Of a DNA stretch of 64,000 nucleotides, positions 47,539 to 55,774 are shown piece after piece. A program made the position numbers and the translations under genes. The first letter of the stretch is position 1. Each line of letters opens with the position of its first letter. A model generated the notes under the pieces. It was not told the origin of the DNA and ran no database searches. It was given only the letters and a program-made list of their open reading frames with translations. Source of the stretch: Thalassospira lucentensis. GTDB lineage: Bacteria; Pseudomonadota; Alphaproteobacteria; Rhodospirillales; Thalassospiraceae. Where the stretch lies: contig NZ_LPVY01000011.1 of assembly GCF_001613805.1 (NCBI RefSeq), positions 124,001-188,000 on the forward strand. The letters run 5' to 3'.

Positions 47539-47943
47539 ATGACCAACGCAATCATCCAGCAGATCGAAAAAGATCAGCTCGATAAAATCGCTGCAAAACG
47601 CGAAGTTCCGGAATTCGACGCAGGCGACACCGTCCGTGTTCACCTGAAAGTCGTTGAAGGCACCCGCGAGCGTATCCAGCAGTTCGAAGGCGTCTGCATC
47701 GCCAAGAAAAACCGCGGCCTGAACTCGTCCTTCACCCTGCGTAAAATCGCATCGGGCGAAGGTGTCGAGCGTATCTTCCAGAACTACTCCCCGGCGATCG
47801 ACAAAATCGAAGTCGTCCGTCGTGGTGACGTTCGTCGCGCAAAACTTTACTACCTGCGTGGCCGTACCGGTAAATCGGCGCGTATCGCCGAACAGACCAC
47901 CGGTCACAAAGGCAAACTGACCGCTGCAGAACGCAAGAAATAA
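47539..47943 (+). CDS. rplS: 50S ribosomal protein bL19
   Basis: bL19 lies at the 30S-50S interface. The 134-residue protein contains [22 protein letters not shown] near 25 and [30 protein letters not shown] near 48, which are near-invariant, followed by a basic tail. It ends the rpsP operon at a UUCG-loop terminator. Confidence 0.98.
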   Translation: MTNAIIQQIEKDQLDKIAAKREVPEFDAGDTVRVHLKVVEGTRERIQQFEGVCIAKKNRGLNSSFTLRKIASGEGVERIFQNYSPAIDKIEVVRRGDVRRAKLYYLRGRTGKSARIAEQTTGHKGKLTAAERKK

Positions 47944-47971
47944 TCTGCGTTCCGTATTGTCGGAATGATTT

Positions 47972-48004
47972 ACGGGCTCACCTTCGGGTGGGCCCGTTTC
48001 TTTT
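47972..48004 (+). terminator. rplS operon terminator with UUCG loop
   Basis: ACGGGCTCACC at 47972-47982 pairs with GGTGGGCCCGT at 47987-47997 with one G-U pair around a TTCG tetraloop, followed by TTCTTTT. Confidence 0.9.
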
Positions 48005-48269
48005 GGGCTATTTCTTTTGCCTGTGTTTCGGGCGACAAAGAACCCCGAAATACACTTTATACGTGCATCATATCGAATCGCCGGTTTTCGCGCCCGATTG
48101 ATGTAACGCGCGGAAACCTTGCGAATAACATATAACTTTATTTTATATCAGATATCCCTGTTTTGGCCGCATCCCCCGGAATCTGGTTGTTTTGGCTACT
48201 ACAGGATGCTCAATTTTCCCTGAATCTACTTTGGGATGTAATTGCGTAAAAAAACACGCGCCCGGTTGC

Positions 48270-48297
48270 TTGCGATTTGGAAGCTTGAGTGTATAAA
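48270..48297 (+). promoter_or_regulatory. Candidate promoter of the leuC operon
   Basis: TTGCGA at 48270-48275 and TATAAA at 48292-48297 are separated by 16 bases. The implied leader to leuC is about 220 bases. Confidence 0.5.
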
Positions 48298-48413
48298 GGC
48301 ACTCCCGCGGCAAAAACGATCAAGTCCGTGCGGTTCTGGATAATAAAATTTCGCATATCGGGACAAACCCGGATGCCCGGAGGAACAGGCGACACAGTGC
48401 GCCGCATGACATC

Positions 48414-48429
48414 GCAATCCAGGGATTGC
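48414..48429. promoter_or_regulatory. Perfect palindrome in the leuC leader
   Basis: GCAATCCAGGGATTGC is a 7-bp inverted repeat around AG, some 93 bases before leuC and about 117 bases after the predicted -10. It could be a protein site or a small RNA hairpin. The regulator is unknown. Confidence 0.4.
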
Positions 48430-48521
48430 CGTCGTAAAAAACATCCCCGGTTTAACGTCCATTGCCGGCACAACTGTCTGGTCGTCGCTGCATACAAGAT
48501 CGATTTTAAGAGGAGGTCGAG

Positions 48522-49928
48522 ATGGGTGCGCCTAAAACCCTTTTTGACAAGATTTGGGAAAGTCACGTGGTCGATACGCAGGATGATGGTACCTGCCTGA
48601 TTTATATTGACCGCCATCTCGTTCATGAAGTGACCAGCCCGCAGGCTTTCGAAGGCCTTCGCAATTCTGGCCGCAAAGTGCGCCACCCGGAACTCACCCT
48701 TGCCGTTCCGGATCATAACGTTCCGACCACGGACCGTTCCGAAGGCATCAAGGAAGAAGACAGCCGTATCCAGGTCAACACCCTTGACCAGAACGCCAAG
48801 GATACCGGCATCCATTACTTCCCGATGAATGACCTGCGTCAGGGCATCGTTCACATTGTCGGCCCCGAAGAAGGTTTCACCCTGCCGGGTATTACCATGG
48901 TCTGCGGCGACTCGCACACCTCGACCCACGGCGCATTTGGCACCCTGGCATTCGGTATCGGCACGTCTGAAGTCGAACATGTTCTGGCCACTCAGACGCT
49001 GGTTCAGAAACCGGCGAAAAACATGCTGGTCAAGGTAGAAGGCGATCTGCATCCGGGCGTTACCGCCAAGGACGTGACCCTTGCCATCATCGGGCGCATC
49101 GGCACGGCCGGTGGCACCGGCTATGTGATCGAATATGCCGGTTCGGCCATTCGGTCGCTGTCGATGGAAGGCCGCATGACCGTTTGCAACATGTCGATCG
49201 AAGGCGGTGCACGCGCGGGCCTTATCGCACCGGACGAAAAAACCTTTGAATATATCAAGGGCCGCCCGATGGCGCCCAAAGGTGCGGCGTTCGAACAGGC
49301 CGTCGAATACTGGAAGACGCTGCCGTCTGACGAAGGTGCGCATTACGACAAGATCGTCGAAATCGATGCTGCCGACATCATCCCGCAGGTCACCTGGGGC
49401 ACGAGCCCCGAAGACGTCGTACCGGTTAACGGCAAAGTGCCGGCACCGTCCGACGCCAAAGACCCCGGCAAACAGAAAGCCATCGCCCGTTCGCTCGAAT
49501 ATATGGGCCTGACGGCTGGCACCAATATCGAAGACATCAGGATTGATCGCGTTTTTATCGGTTCCTGCACCAATGGCCGCATCGAAGACCTGCGCGCCGC
49601 GGCGGTTATCGCCAAGGGTCGCAAGGTTGCCGATCATGTCAGTGCCATGGTCGTTCCGGGTTCCGGTCTGGTCAAGGAACAGGCAGAAGCCGAAGGCCTG
49701 CACGAGATCTTCCTCGAAGCCGGTTTTGAATGGCGTGAACCGGGCTGCTCGATGTGCCTTGCGATGAACCCGGACCGACTGGAACCGGGCGAACGTTGCG
49801 CATCGACCTCCAACCGTAACTTCGAAGGCCGTCAGGGCCGTGGTGGCCGTACCCACCTGCTCAGCCCGGCGATGGCCGTGGCAGCGGCAGTCACCGGTCA
49901 TCTGACTGACGTCCGCAAACTCGGTTAA
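48522..49928 (+). CDS. leuC: 3-isopropylmalate dehydratase large subunit
   Basis: LeuC with LeuD isomerises 2- to 3-isopropylmalate in leucine synthesis using a [4Fe-4S] cluster. The 468-residue protein has [26 protein letters not shown] near 128, and cluster cysteines in [12 protein letters not shown] near 348 and [12 protein letters not shown] near 408. AGGAGG lies just before the start. leuA is not near. A small ORF lies between it and leuD. Confidence 0.97.
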   Translation: MGAPKTLFDKIWESHVVDTQDDGTCLIYIDRHLVHEVTSPQAFEGLRNSGRKVRHPELTLAVPDHNVPTTDRSEGIKEEDSRIQVNTLDQNAKDTGIHYFPMNDLRQGIVHIVGPEEGFTLPGITMVCGDSHTSTHGAFGTLAFGIGTSEVEHVLATQTLVQKPAKNMLVKVEGDLHPGVTAKDVTLAIIGRIGTAGGTGYVIEYAGSAIRSLSMEGRMTVCNMSIEGGARAGLIAPDEKTFEYIKGRPMAPKGAAFEQAVEYWKTLPSDEGAHYDKIVEIDAADIIPQVTWGTSPEDVVPVNGKVPAPSDAKDPGKQKAIARSLEYMGLTAGTNIEDIRIDRVFIGSCTNGRIEDLRAAAVIAKGRKVADHVSAMVVPGSGLVKEQAEAEGLHEIFLEAGFEWREPGCSMCLAMNPDRLEPGERCASTSNRNFEGRQGRGGRTHLLSPAMAVAAAVTGHLTDVRKLG

Positions 49929-49939
49929 GGCAGAAACCC

Positions 49940-50128
49940 ATGGCAGAACAGTCATTCATCAGTTTCCGTGACGGCGCCGCGCGCTGTGGCAGGGCCCCGA
50001 TCCTTGAACAACTGCTTCCGCAGCTGACCGGGATCAATCTGCCCGAATTCGTTGCGAAGGATATCGACGCAACCGAGGAACTGATCGAGGCACTTGGTCT
50101 TGCCTGGGAAACTGGAAGCAAGGGATAA
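49940..50128 (+). CDS. Small ORF of 62 residues between leuC and leuD
   Basis: The ORF starts 11 bases after leuC and ends 5 bases before leuD. AAGGCAG lies eight bases before the ATG. The product, beginning [20 protein letters not shown] and ending [11 protein letters not shown], is acidic in its second half ([14 protein letters not shown]) and probably helical. I recognise no family. Tight spacing, codon use like its neighbours and the absence of any other purpose for this gap argue that it is translated. A role in the isomerase complex is only a guess. Confidence 0.65.
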   Translation: MAEQSFISFRDGAARCGRAPILEQLLPQLTGINLPEFVAKDIDATEELIEALGLAWETGSKG

Positions 50129-50133
50129 GATTA

Positions 50134-50745
50134 ATGGATAAGTTCACGACCCTCACCGGTGTGGCAGCACCGCTACCGATGATCAATGTCGATACTGACA
50201 TGATCATCCCGAAACAGTTCCTGAAAACCATCAAGCGTTCGGGCCTTGGCAAGAACCTGTTTGATGAAATGCGTTACGACGACAAGGGCAACGAAATCCC
50301 GGATTTCGTCCTGAACAAACCGGCCTATCGCAATGCCAAGATCATCGTATCGGGTGACAACTTTGGCTGTGGTTCGTCGCGTGAACATGCGCCCTGGTCG
50401 CTGCTTGATTTCGGCATTCGCTGCATCATCGCACCAAGCTTTGCCGACATTTTCTATAACAACTGCTTCAAGAACGGCATCCTGCCGATCCGTCTGCCGC
50501 AGGAAGATGTCGACAAGCTGATGGATGACGCCGAACGCGGTGAAAACGCCACCATCACCATCGATCTTGAAAAACAGGAAATCCATGGTCCGGATGGCGG
50601 CTGCATCAAGTTTGATGTCGAACCGTTCCGCAAACATTGCCTGTTGAACGGCCTTGATGACATCGGTCTGACCCTTCAGAAAGGCGATGCGATCAACGAT
50701 TTTGAAGCCAAGCGCGCTGCGTCGCAGCCCTGGCTGTCGCTGTAA
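50134..50745 (+). CDS. leuD: 3-isopropylmalate dehydratase small subunit
   Basis: LeuD is the swivelling domain of isopropylmalate isomerase. The 203-residue protein has [19 protein letters not shown] near 12 and [21 protein letters not shown] near 74, where the substrate is held. AAGGGATAAG precedes the start, inside the end of the small ORF. leuB follows after 89 bases. Confidence 0.97.
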   Translation: MDKFTTLTGVAAPLPMINVDTDMIIPKQFLKTIKRSGLGKNLFDEMRYDDKGNEIPDFVLNKPAYRNAKIIVSGDNFGCGSSREHAPWSLLDFGIRCIIAPSFADIFYNNCFKNGILPIRLPQEDVDKLMDDAERGENATITIDLEKQEIHGPDGGCIKFDVEPFRKHCLLNGLDDIGLTLQKGDAINDFEAKRAASQPWLSL

Positions 50746-50834
50746 TTCAAAGAGGCGGCAGACCGTTCGGGTTTGCCGCCCTTTTTGTCGATACGGGGTG
50801 TGCGGCCCCGATAATATCTGGGAAGGATTGTTTG

Positions 50835-51938
50835 ATGAGCACCACCAAAAAAGTTCTGATGCTGCCCGGCGACGGCATTGGCCCCGAAGTCATGCGTCAG
50901 GTTCAGCGCGTCATGGACTGGATGGCCAAGAAGCGTAACGTCAATTTCGAAATCACCGAAGGTCTGATCGGTGGCGCGTCGATCGATGCGCACAACAATC
51001 CGCTGACCGATGAAACGCTTGCCGATGCCATGGCGGCCGATGCGGTTCTGCTCGGTGCTGTTGGTGGTCCGAAATGGGATAACCTTCCGTTTGAAATCAA
51101 ACCGGAACGCGGCCTTCTGAAAATCCGCAAGGAAATGGGCCTGTTTGCCAATCTGCGTCCGGCACTTGTGTTTGATGCGCTTGTCGGTGCCTCGACGCTG
51201 AAGGAAGACATCGTCAAGGGTCTGGATATCATGATCCTGCGCGAACTGACCGGCGGCATCTATTTCGGTCAGCCACGCGGCATCGAAGAACGAGACGGTG
51301 TGCGTTTTGGCTTCAACACGCTGGTTTATTCCGAGCCGGAAGTTGAACGTATCGCCCGTGTCGCCTTTGACATGGCCATGAAGCGCAACAAACGACTGTG
51401 CTCGGTTGATAAGGCCAACGTTCTGGAATCGACCGTCCTGTGGCGCGAAGTTGTTGAACGCGTTGCCAAGGACTTCCCGGAAGTCGAAGTCAGCCACATG
51501 TATGTTGATAACGCCTCCATGCAGCTGGTCCGTAATCCGAAACAGTTTGACGTGATGGTCACCACCAACATGTTTGGCGACATCCTTTCCGATTGTGCCG
51601 CAATGCTGACCGGGTCGCTCGGTATGCTGCCGTCTGCATCGCTGGGTGCTGCCGATGAAAACGGTGCGCGCAAGGCGCTTTACGAGCCGGTACACGGCTC
51701 CGCCCCGGACATCGCTGGCCAGGATATCGCCAACCCACTGGCAACCATCCTCTCATTCGCCATGATGCTGCGTTACTCGTTCGACATGGGCGATGATGCC
51801 ACCCTGATCGAAACCGCGGTTCAGAACGTTCTGAAAGGCGGACTGCGCACCGCTGACATCATGCAGCCGGGCATGGCAAAGGTTTCGACCACCGTCATGG
51901 GTGAATCGCTGATCAACGAACTCGACAAGATCGCCTGA
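50835..51938 (+). CDS. leuB: 3-isopropylmalate dehydrogenase
   Basis: LeuB oxidises and decarboxylates 3-isopropylmalate with NAD. The ATG at 50835 follows GGAAGGA at seven bases; a TTG one codon earlier is less likely. The 367-residue protein contains [13 protein letters not shown] near 7, [14 protein letters not shown] near 135, [12 protein letters not shown] near 222 and [18 protein letters not shown] near 279. It ends at a bidirectional terminator. Confidence 0.97.
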   Translation: MSTTKKVLMLPGDGIGPEVMRQVQRVMDWMAKKRNVNFEITEGLIGGASIDAHNNPLTDETLADAMAADAVLLGAVGGPKWDNLPFEIKPERGLLKIRKEMGLFANLRPALVFDALVGASTLKEDIVKGLDIMILRELTGGIYFGQPRGIEERDGVRFGFNTLVYSEPEVERIARVAFDMAMKRNKRLCSVDKANVLESTVLWREVVERVAKDFPEVEVSHMYVDNASMQLVRNPKQFDVMVTTNMFGDILSDCAAMLTGSLGMLPSASLGAADENGARKALYEPVHGSAPDIAGQDIANPLATILSFAMMLRYSFDMGDDATLIETAVQNVLKGGLRTADIMQPGMAKVSTTVMGESLINELDKIA

Positions 51939-51963
51939 TCTTTCTGATCACGCCTCAAAGAAC

Positions 51964-51992
51964 AAAGGCCGGATCATTGATCCGGCCTTTTT
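51964..51992. terminator. Bidirectional terminator between leuB and the ECF41 gene
   Basis: AAAGGCCGGATC at 51964-51975 pairs perfectly with GATCCGGCCTTT at 51979-51990 around ATT, with T and A tracts on the two sides. Confidence 0.9.
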
Positions 51993-52877
51993 CTATGCCC
52001 GTCCCAGATGTTGCAGGAAAACAAGCTTGTCCGGGTTCCGGTGAACAAAAATATCCACCACCGCACCGTCTTTCTGTGCAAATCCAACGGCCGAGACAAG
52101 GCTTTCGCCTTCATGCAGCAGCAGCCAGTAATCTGTTCCGTCAAACGCAATGCTTTCCACCGCGTTCTCGGCCTTTTTGCGCCAGACACCGGTAAAGAAG
52201 CGCGCAACCTTTTCCGCACCATAAATCGGATTTGCCGCCGCCGGGGCCTTGCCGCCACTATCGGAATGCATGATCACATTGGGTGCCAACTGCCCGATCA
52301 GGGCCTGCAAATCCCCGCCGATCAGGGCATCGACAAAAGCGGTAACCTGCCCCTTATCAGCGGCTTCACTATCGGGAACCGGTGTCGGGTCGCGGTCATG
52401 TTCGCGGTTCACCTTGCGGCGCGCGCGAAACAGGATCTGGCGGGTATTGTTTTCGGTCCGCTCGATCACCGGGGCAATTTCCTCGTGTGACCAGTCAAAA
52501 ACATCATGCAGGACAAGGGCAACCCGTTCGACCGGTCCCAAGCGTTCAAGCATCATCACATAGGCCTGCCCCAGGCCATCCCGTTCAATCAGGTTGTTTT
52601 CGGCTTCCGCCTCAACCACAGGCGCCCAGGGTTCGGGCAACCACTGCCCGACATAATTTTCACGCTGGCGACGGGCCGATTTCAGAACATCAAGGCAGAT
52701 ATTGCTACATACCCGCACCAGCCACGCCGTGGCATCGCGGATGTCATCCTTTGTTGTCGCCCGCCAGCGCAACCAGACATCCTGCACGGCATCTTCGGCA
52801 TCGGCATGACTGCCCAGCATGCGATAGGCCAGGGCATGCAGCCGCCCGCGATGGGTTTCGAAAACCTGATCTGCCAT
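51993..52877 (-). CDS. ECF41-family sigma factor with SnoaL-like C-terminal domain
   Basis: The ATG at 52877 follows GGGGA and gives 294 residues, the usual ECF41 size; the open frame upstream (to 53036) lies in the leader. Region 2 (HALAYRMLGSHADAEDAVQDVWLRW) and region 4 (GPVERVALVLHDVFDWSHEEIAPVI) are clear. The linker motif WLPEP is at 79-83 and DSGGK at 206-210, both hallmarks of ECF41, in which the SnoaL-like C-terminal domain tunes activity instead of an anti-sigma factor. The partner gene lies just upstream. Confidence 0.95.
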   Translation of the reverse strand: MADQVFETHRGRLHALAYRMLGSHADAEDAVQDVWLRWRATTKDDIRDATAWLVRVCSNICLDVLKSARRQRENYVGQWLPEPWAPVVEAEAENNLIERDGLGQAYVMMLERLGPVERVALVLHDVFDWSHEEIAPVIERTENNTRQILFRARRKVNREHDRDPTPVPDSEAADKGQVTAFVDALIGGDLQALIGQLAPNVIMHSDSGGKAPAAANPIYGAEKVARFFTGVWRKKAENAVESIAFDGTDYWLLLHEGESLVSAVGFAQKDGAVVDIFVHRNPDKLVFLQHLGRA

Positions 52878-52901
52878 GCGATCCCCGTCAAACACATGAA
52901 G

Positions 52902-52924
52902 CGATACGGGACAAGCCCGTATCG
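52902..52924 (-). promoter_or_regulatory. Hairpin just before the ECF41 start
   Basis: CGATACGGG and CCCGTATCG form a perfect 9-bp stem with a 5-base loop, about 25 bases before the sigma factor start. No T tract is seen. Confidence 0.6.
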
Positions 52925-52945
52925 CCGATTTGGTGGTCATCCTGC

Positions 52946-52978
52946 CCGATAGGTCTGACGAAGCAAAGACCCTATCGG
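52946..52978 (-). promoter_or_regulatory. Hairpin after the carboxymuconolactone-like gene
   Basis: On the minus strand the arms 52978-52967 and 52956-52946 pair over 11 bases with one bulged G, around a 10-base loop. It begins 15 bases after the stop of the upstream gene. With the second hairpin it forms a structured junction between the two genes. Confidence 0.6.
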
Positions 52979-52992
52979 ATCGGGGATTGCGA

Positions 52993-53430
52993 TCAGGCAA
53001 ACTCATGCTGCGCAATACCAAGACGGTTCCAGGCATTCATCGTTGAAATGATGCAGGTCAGCTCGGAAATGGCGTCTTTTTCGAAATGATCGACAAGATT
53101 GCGATAGCTTTGCGAAATACGGTCCTGATCAACGGCCTCTGTCAGGCATTCCGCCCAGTCAAGTGCTGCCCGTTCTGCTTCGTCATACCCTTTGGCCGCA
53201 CGCCAGACCGCCAGCATGGTCACCTTGATCGCATCACCGCCGTGATCGGCATGACTTTTGGAATGCATGCGCAGGCAATGCGAACATCCATTGATTTGCG
53301 ACACCCGGCATTCCACCAGATCGCGCAGGACACGCGGGATCTGAGGGTTATCTTCAAGGCTGCTGGCAAGACCCAGCATCGCTTCAAAAATTTTCGGGCT
53401 CGATTTCGGAACGTCAAAACGGCTCATCAT
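52993..53430 (-). CDS. Carboxymuconolactone decarboxylase-like protein, ECF41 partner
   Basis: The 145-residue protein has the AhpD-like CxxCxxxH redox motif, C49-S-H-C52 with H56 (NGCSHCLRMHSK). This is typical of the carboxymuconolactone decarboxylase/alkylhydroperoxidase D fold. Genes of this kind are the usual partners and targets of ECF41. The start at 53430 follows GGAG; a longer frame reaches 53496. A match to the ECF41 promoter lies directly upstream. The substrate is unknown. Confidence 0.9.
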   Translation of the reverse strand: MMSRFDVPKSSPKIFEAMLGLASSLEDNPQIPRVLRDLVECRVSQINGCSHCLRMHSKSHADHGGDAIKVTMLAVWRAAKGYDEAERAALDWAECLTEAVDQDRISQSYRNLVDHFEKDAISELTCIISTMNAWNRLGIAQHEFA

Positions 53431-53475
53431 GTTTCTCCGTGATTGCAAACCGGGGGAAATCCCCTCTGCAATCAG

Positions 53476-53502
53476 GACGAAACAGCTTTGGCCCACGTTA
53501 CA
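53476..53502 (-). promoter_or_regulatory. ECF41-type promoter
   Basis: On the minus strand TGTAACG (53502-53496), a 16-base spacer, and CGTC (53479-53476). The described ECF41 consensus is TGTCACA then CGTC with about this spacing; five of seven -35 bases and all of the -10 match. The start would be near 53468, some 38 bases before the partner gene start. Confidence 0.65.
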
Positions 53503-53536
53503 TATCCGACCAAAAAACTTTATAACGCCCGAAATT

Positions 53537-53962
53537 CTACACGATGCGGGTCTTTTTCAGGGCTTCGACAACTTCTTCATGCATGACCCAATGCCAGTCT
53601 TCGCTGTTTTGCTGCGCACCATCGGCCAATGTGAAAACCGCTGCCAGATAATCGCTGACATCGGATTTGCAGGTCGGCAATTCGGCCGCTGCCGCAATCT
53701 TGCGGGCCAGTTTGCCATATTTCTTGTTTCCGATCCGGGACCCGAAATGACCAATCGTATTTGCCAGTTGATTGCCCGTAATTTCCCGCCCCGGTGCCTT
53801 GGCATGGGCCCGAAGCATATCGCGTTCGCAACTGGATATCTCAATGGATTTAAGCGCACGGACATAATCATCAACGCGGCCGATATGCGGTCCGGTACGG
53901 TGGGTGATCTGGGTGGAATATGCACGTGTAACCGGGTTATCCCGGTGTGTCATGTTCAGCAT
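53537..53962 (-). CDS. Hypothetical protein
   Basis: The ATG at 53962 lies seven bases after GGAGG and gives 141 residues. The middle (AHAKAPGREITGNQLANTIGH, then KKYGKLARKIAAAAEL) resembles a helical module found in some HNH or restriction-related proteins, but no catalytic motif is present, so no function is given. The last part, HWVMHEEVVEALKKTRIV, looks helical. It lies between cfa and the ECF41 module, in the same direction. Confidence 0.6.
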   Translation of the reverse strand: MLNMTHRDNPVTRAYSTQITHRTGPHIGRVDDYVRALKSIEISSCERDMLRAHAKAPGREITGNQLANTIGHFGSRIGNKKYGKLARKIAAAAELPTCKSDVSDYLAAVFTLADGAQQNSEDWHWVMHEEVVEALKKTRIV

Positions 53963-54119
53963 GTTGTTTCCTCCCGAAGGAACAACCGGGTATGAACACC
54001 GCGCGCCGTGCCGGTTGACCCACGACACGCATTATCAAAGTTCGGACTCTGCGGCCCGTTTGAACATTGGGTATATATGGGTCGGGCCATCGCAAAACGA
54101 CAGCCCGACCGATGCGTTT

Positions 54120-55355
54120 TTACGTAAAACGATAACCGGGTTTGGTGAAAACAAACTGCCCGACCCGCATGCCACCGCCGCCTTCGCGCTCGTCAAAGGC
54201 ATTGATGCAGCCCGCCAGATAAAATTCCCACATCCGTTTAAACTCGGTGTCGTATTTTTCCGGGTCAAGCTGATCGGCAATCTCGCGGAACCGGTCGCGC
54301 CATGCGATCAGGGTTCGGGCATAGTTCAGTCCCGCGTGAAAATGCGATGCTTCGACTTTAAGGTCGGCATTCTCGGCAGCTTCGATAACTTCGTGCACCG
54401 CCGGAATATATCCTCCCGGGAAGATGTATCGATCAATCCAGGGCGACGTAAAATCCGGACGCGGCTTGATGATCGTATGGATCACCGCCCGTCCCCCGGC
54501 TTTCAGCAATTTGCCGACCTTCTCGAAATAGGTTTTGAACTGCGGCCGCCCGACATGTTCAAACATGCCAACCGAAACAACCCGGTCGTACTTGCCTTCA
54601 TTCGCATCGGCAAACAGCCGGTAATCCAGAAGATGATAGCCAAGACCTTCGTGGAAGTTATCAGGCAGTTCCTCTTTGCGTTCCAGCGCCCAGTTATATT
54701 GCTCGGTCGAAAGCGTAATACCGTGCACCTCCGCCCCCGTCGTGCGCCGGATAAAGCGGCTAAGCCCGCCCCAGCCACAGCCAATATCAACCACCCGAAG
54801 ATCGGGTTGATCGATCTTCAGACGCTGGGTCGTCAGGCTCATCTTGCGGTTTTGAGCTTCTTCCAGTGTCTGGGCACCATCATCCCAGAAGGCGCAGGAA
54901 TACTGCATTTCCGGATCAAGAAACCGGGTATAAAGGTCGTTGCCGATATCATAATGATGGCGCACGCGCCGTGACGCGGCCTTGACCGAGGTAAATTGCG
55001 CGATCTGGAATTTAAGCGCCTGCAGCTTTTCGATAAAAAGGCCAAATCCGTTTGCCGAATGGCCGCCTTCGAAATTAAGCCGCAAGACCCTGATCAGATC
55101 TTCCATCTCGCCGGAAACAACATCGAAACCGCCACGCATATAGGATTCGCCAAATCCCGGATCAGGACTTAGCGCCATTTTCAATGTGTCGCTCCAGTTC
55201 GGTACAGTCATTGTTGCCCTGGGATCGCTGCCATCCCCCAGAACAATCTCGTGTCTATCGTCCGCCCGGAATACCAGTGTTCCGCGCGTGACATGTTCCC
55301 GGAAAAAATCGAGAACCTTTTTTTGTGTCCAGTCCAATGTCATCGGGTACGTCAT
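54120..55355 (-). CDS. cfa: Cyclopropane-fatty-acyl-phospholipid synthase
   Basis: Cfa adds a methylene bridge from SAM to unsaturated acyl chains of membrane phospholipids, often at stress or stationary phase. The 411-residue protein contains HYDIGNDLYTRFLDPEMQYSCAF near 132, the SAM site DIGCGWGGLSRF near 189 and GITLSTEQYNWALER near 211, with SVGMFEHVGRPQF near 262. It is divergent from asd across a region with a long inverted repeat. Confidence 0.94.
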   Translation of the reverse strand: MTYPMTLDWTQKKVLDFFREHVTRGTLVFRADDRHEIVLGDGSDPRATMTVPNWSDTLKMALSPDPGFGESYMRGGFDVVSGEMEDLIRVLRLNFEGGHSANGFGLFIEKLQALKFQIAQFTSVKAASRRVRHHYDIGNDLYTRFLDPEMQYSCAFWDDGAQTLEEAQNRKMSLTTQRLKIDQPDLRVVDIGCGWGGLSRFIRRTTGAEVHGITLSTEQYNWALERKEELPDNFHEGLGYHLLDYRLFADANEGKYDRVVSVGMFEHVGRPQFKTYFEKVGKLLKAGGRAVIHTIIKPRPDFTSPWIDRYIFPGGYIPAVHEVIEAAENADLKVEASHFHAGLNYARTLIAWRDRFREIADQLDPEKYDTEFKRMWEFYLAGCINAFDEREGGGGMRVGQFVFTKPGYRFT

Positions 55356-55774
55356 CTGCCGTCCTTTTTAAGCCGGAAATGCCATCGCCCCACGTAAAAC
55401 CCGTTGCCGGATTTCACATAAGTACCGGACCCTAAATCAGGATCGTCTGGTCAATCGTTCGAAAAGGAAATGCGGAAACGGCTAGTCTATAGGCCGCGCA
55501 CCCGCAGACAGTGAAAACAGAAAACTCAAAGCCGGGGCCGAACGATTCTGATTTAGGGTTCGGTACTCGAACCCCATGGATAATTCTGCCAGATTTTTTT
55601 GCAATCTCAAGAGGTAATAGCCAATGATCTCCTTGCGTGCACCTCGATAAAACCTTACATCTCGCGTCATACTGTACAGACGATTATCCACAGGCATATG
55701 CAAAACGCGACTGTCCTCTACCAAAGAAGGGCAAAGTGTACGAGCACTGCCAGAATGACTGAAAGAGGCTCCTG
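55356..55774. other. 419-base intergenic region cfa-asd
   Basis: No gene is supported here. It must hold the divergent promoters for cfa and asd. It contains a 25-base inverted repeat (55421-55567), and a lone TTATCCACA at 55684 that I do not regard as significant. Confidence 0.65.
55421..55567. repeat. Imperfect 25-base inverted repeat, 97-base interior
   Basis: The arm at 55421-55445 (starting AGTACCGGACCCTAAATCAG) and that at 55543-55567 (ending TTTAGGGTTCGGTACT) are inverted and match at 23 of 25 bases. Both differences would be G-U pairs in a plus-strand RNA, so that RNA could pair throughout. No target duplication is seen on the flanks. It may be a small MITE-like element or a long RNA hairpin ahead of asd. 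Confidence 0.7.

Larger units (their letters stand above)
47944..48521. other. 578-base intergenic region rplS-leuC
   Basis: It holds the rplS terminator (47972-48004), an AT-rich stretch near 48125-48155, a predicted leu promoter (48270-48297) and a palindrome (48414-48429). I see no tRNA, no convincing ORF and no leader peptide rich in leucine. Confidence 0.7.

Noticed and set aside
46114-47907. 597-codon minus-strand ORF opposite rimM-trmD-rplS
   Set aside because: It is antisense to three certain genes and arises from the codon bias of GC-rich coding sequence.
48298-48521. Leucine leader peptide (attenuation) before leuC
   Set aside because: No short ORF with a run of Leu codons next to a terminator is present in the leader.
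48210-49955. 581-codon minus-strand ORF opposite leuC
   Set aside because: Shadow of leuC; its sequence has no domain and its third-position pattern follows leuC.
55684-55692. Perfect DnaA box TTATCCACA
   Set aside because: A single 9-base match is expected roughly by chance in 64 kb on two strands. No cluster of boxes, AT-rich unwinding region or origin genes are near.
55482-55724. Minus-strand ORF of 80 codons between cfa and asd
   Set aside because: No good ribosome-binding site, no recognisable domain, and it runs through the inverted repeat arm. It is more likely chance.
55421-55774. Lysine riboswitch in front of asd
   Set aside because: The conserved lysine-aptamer core was not found. 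The only structure is the long inverted repeat.
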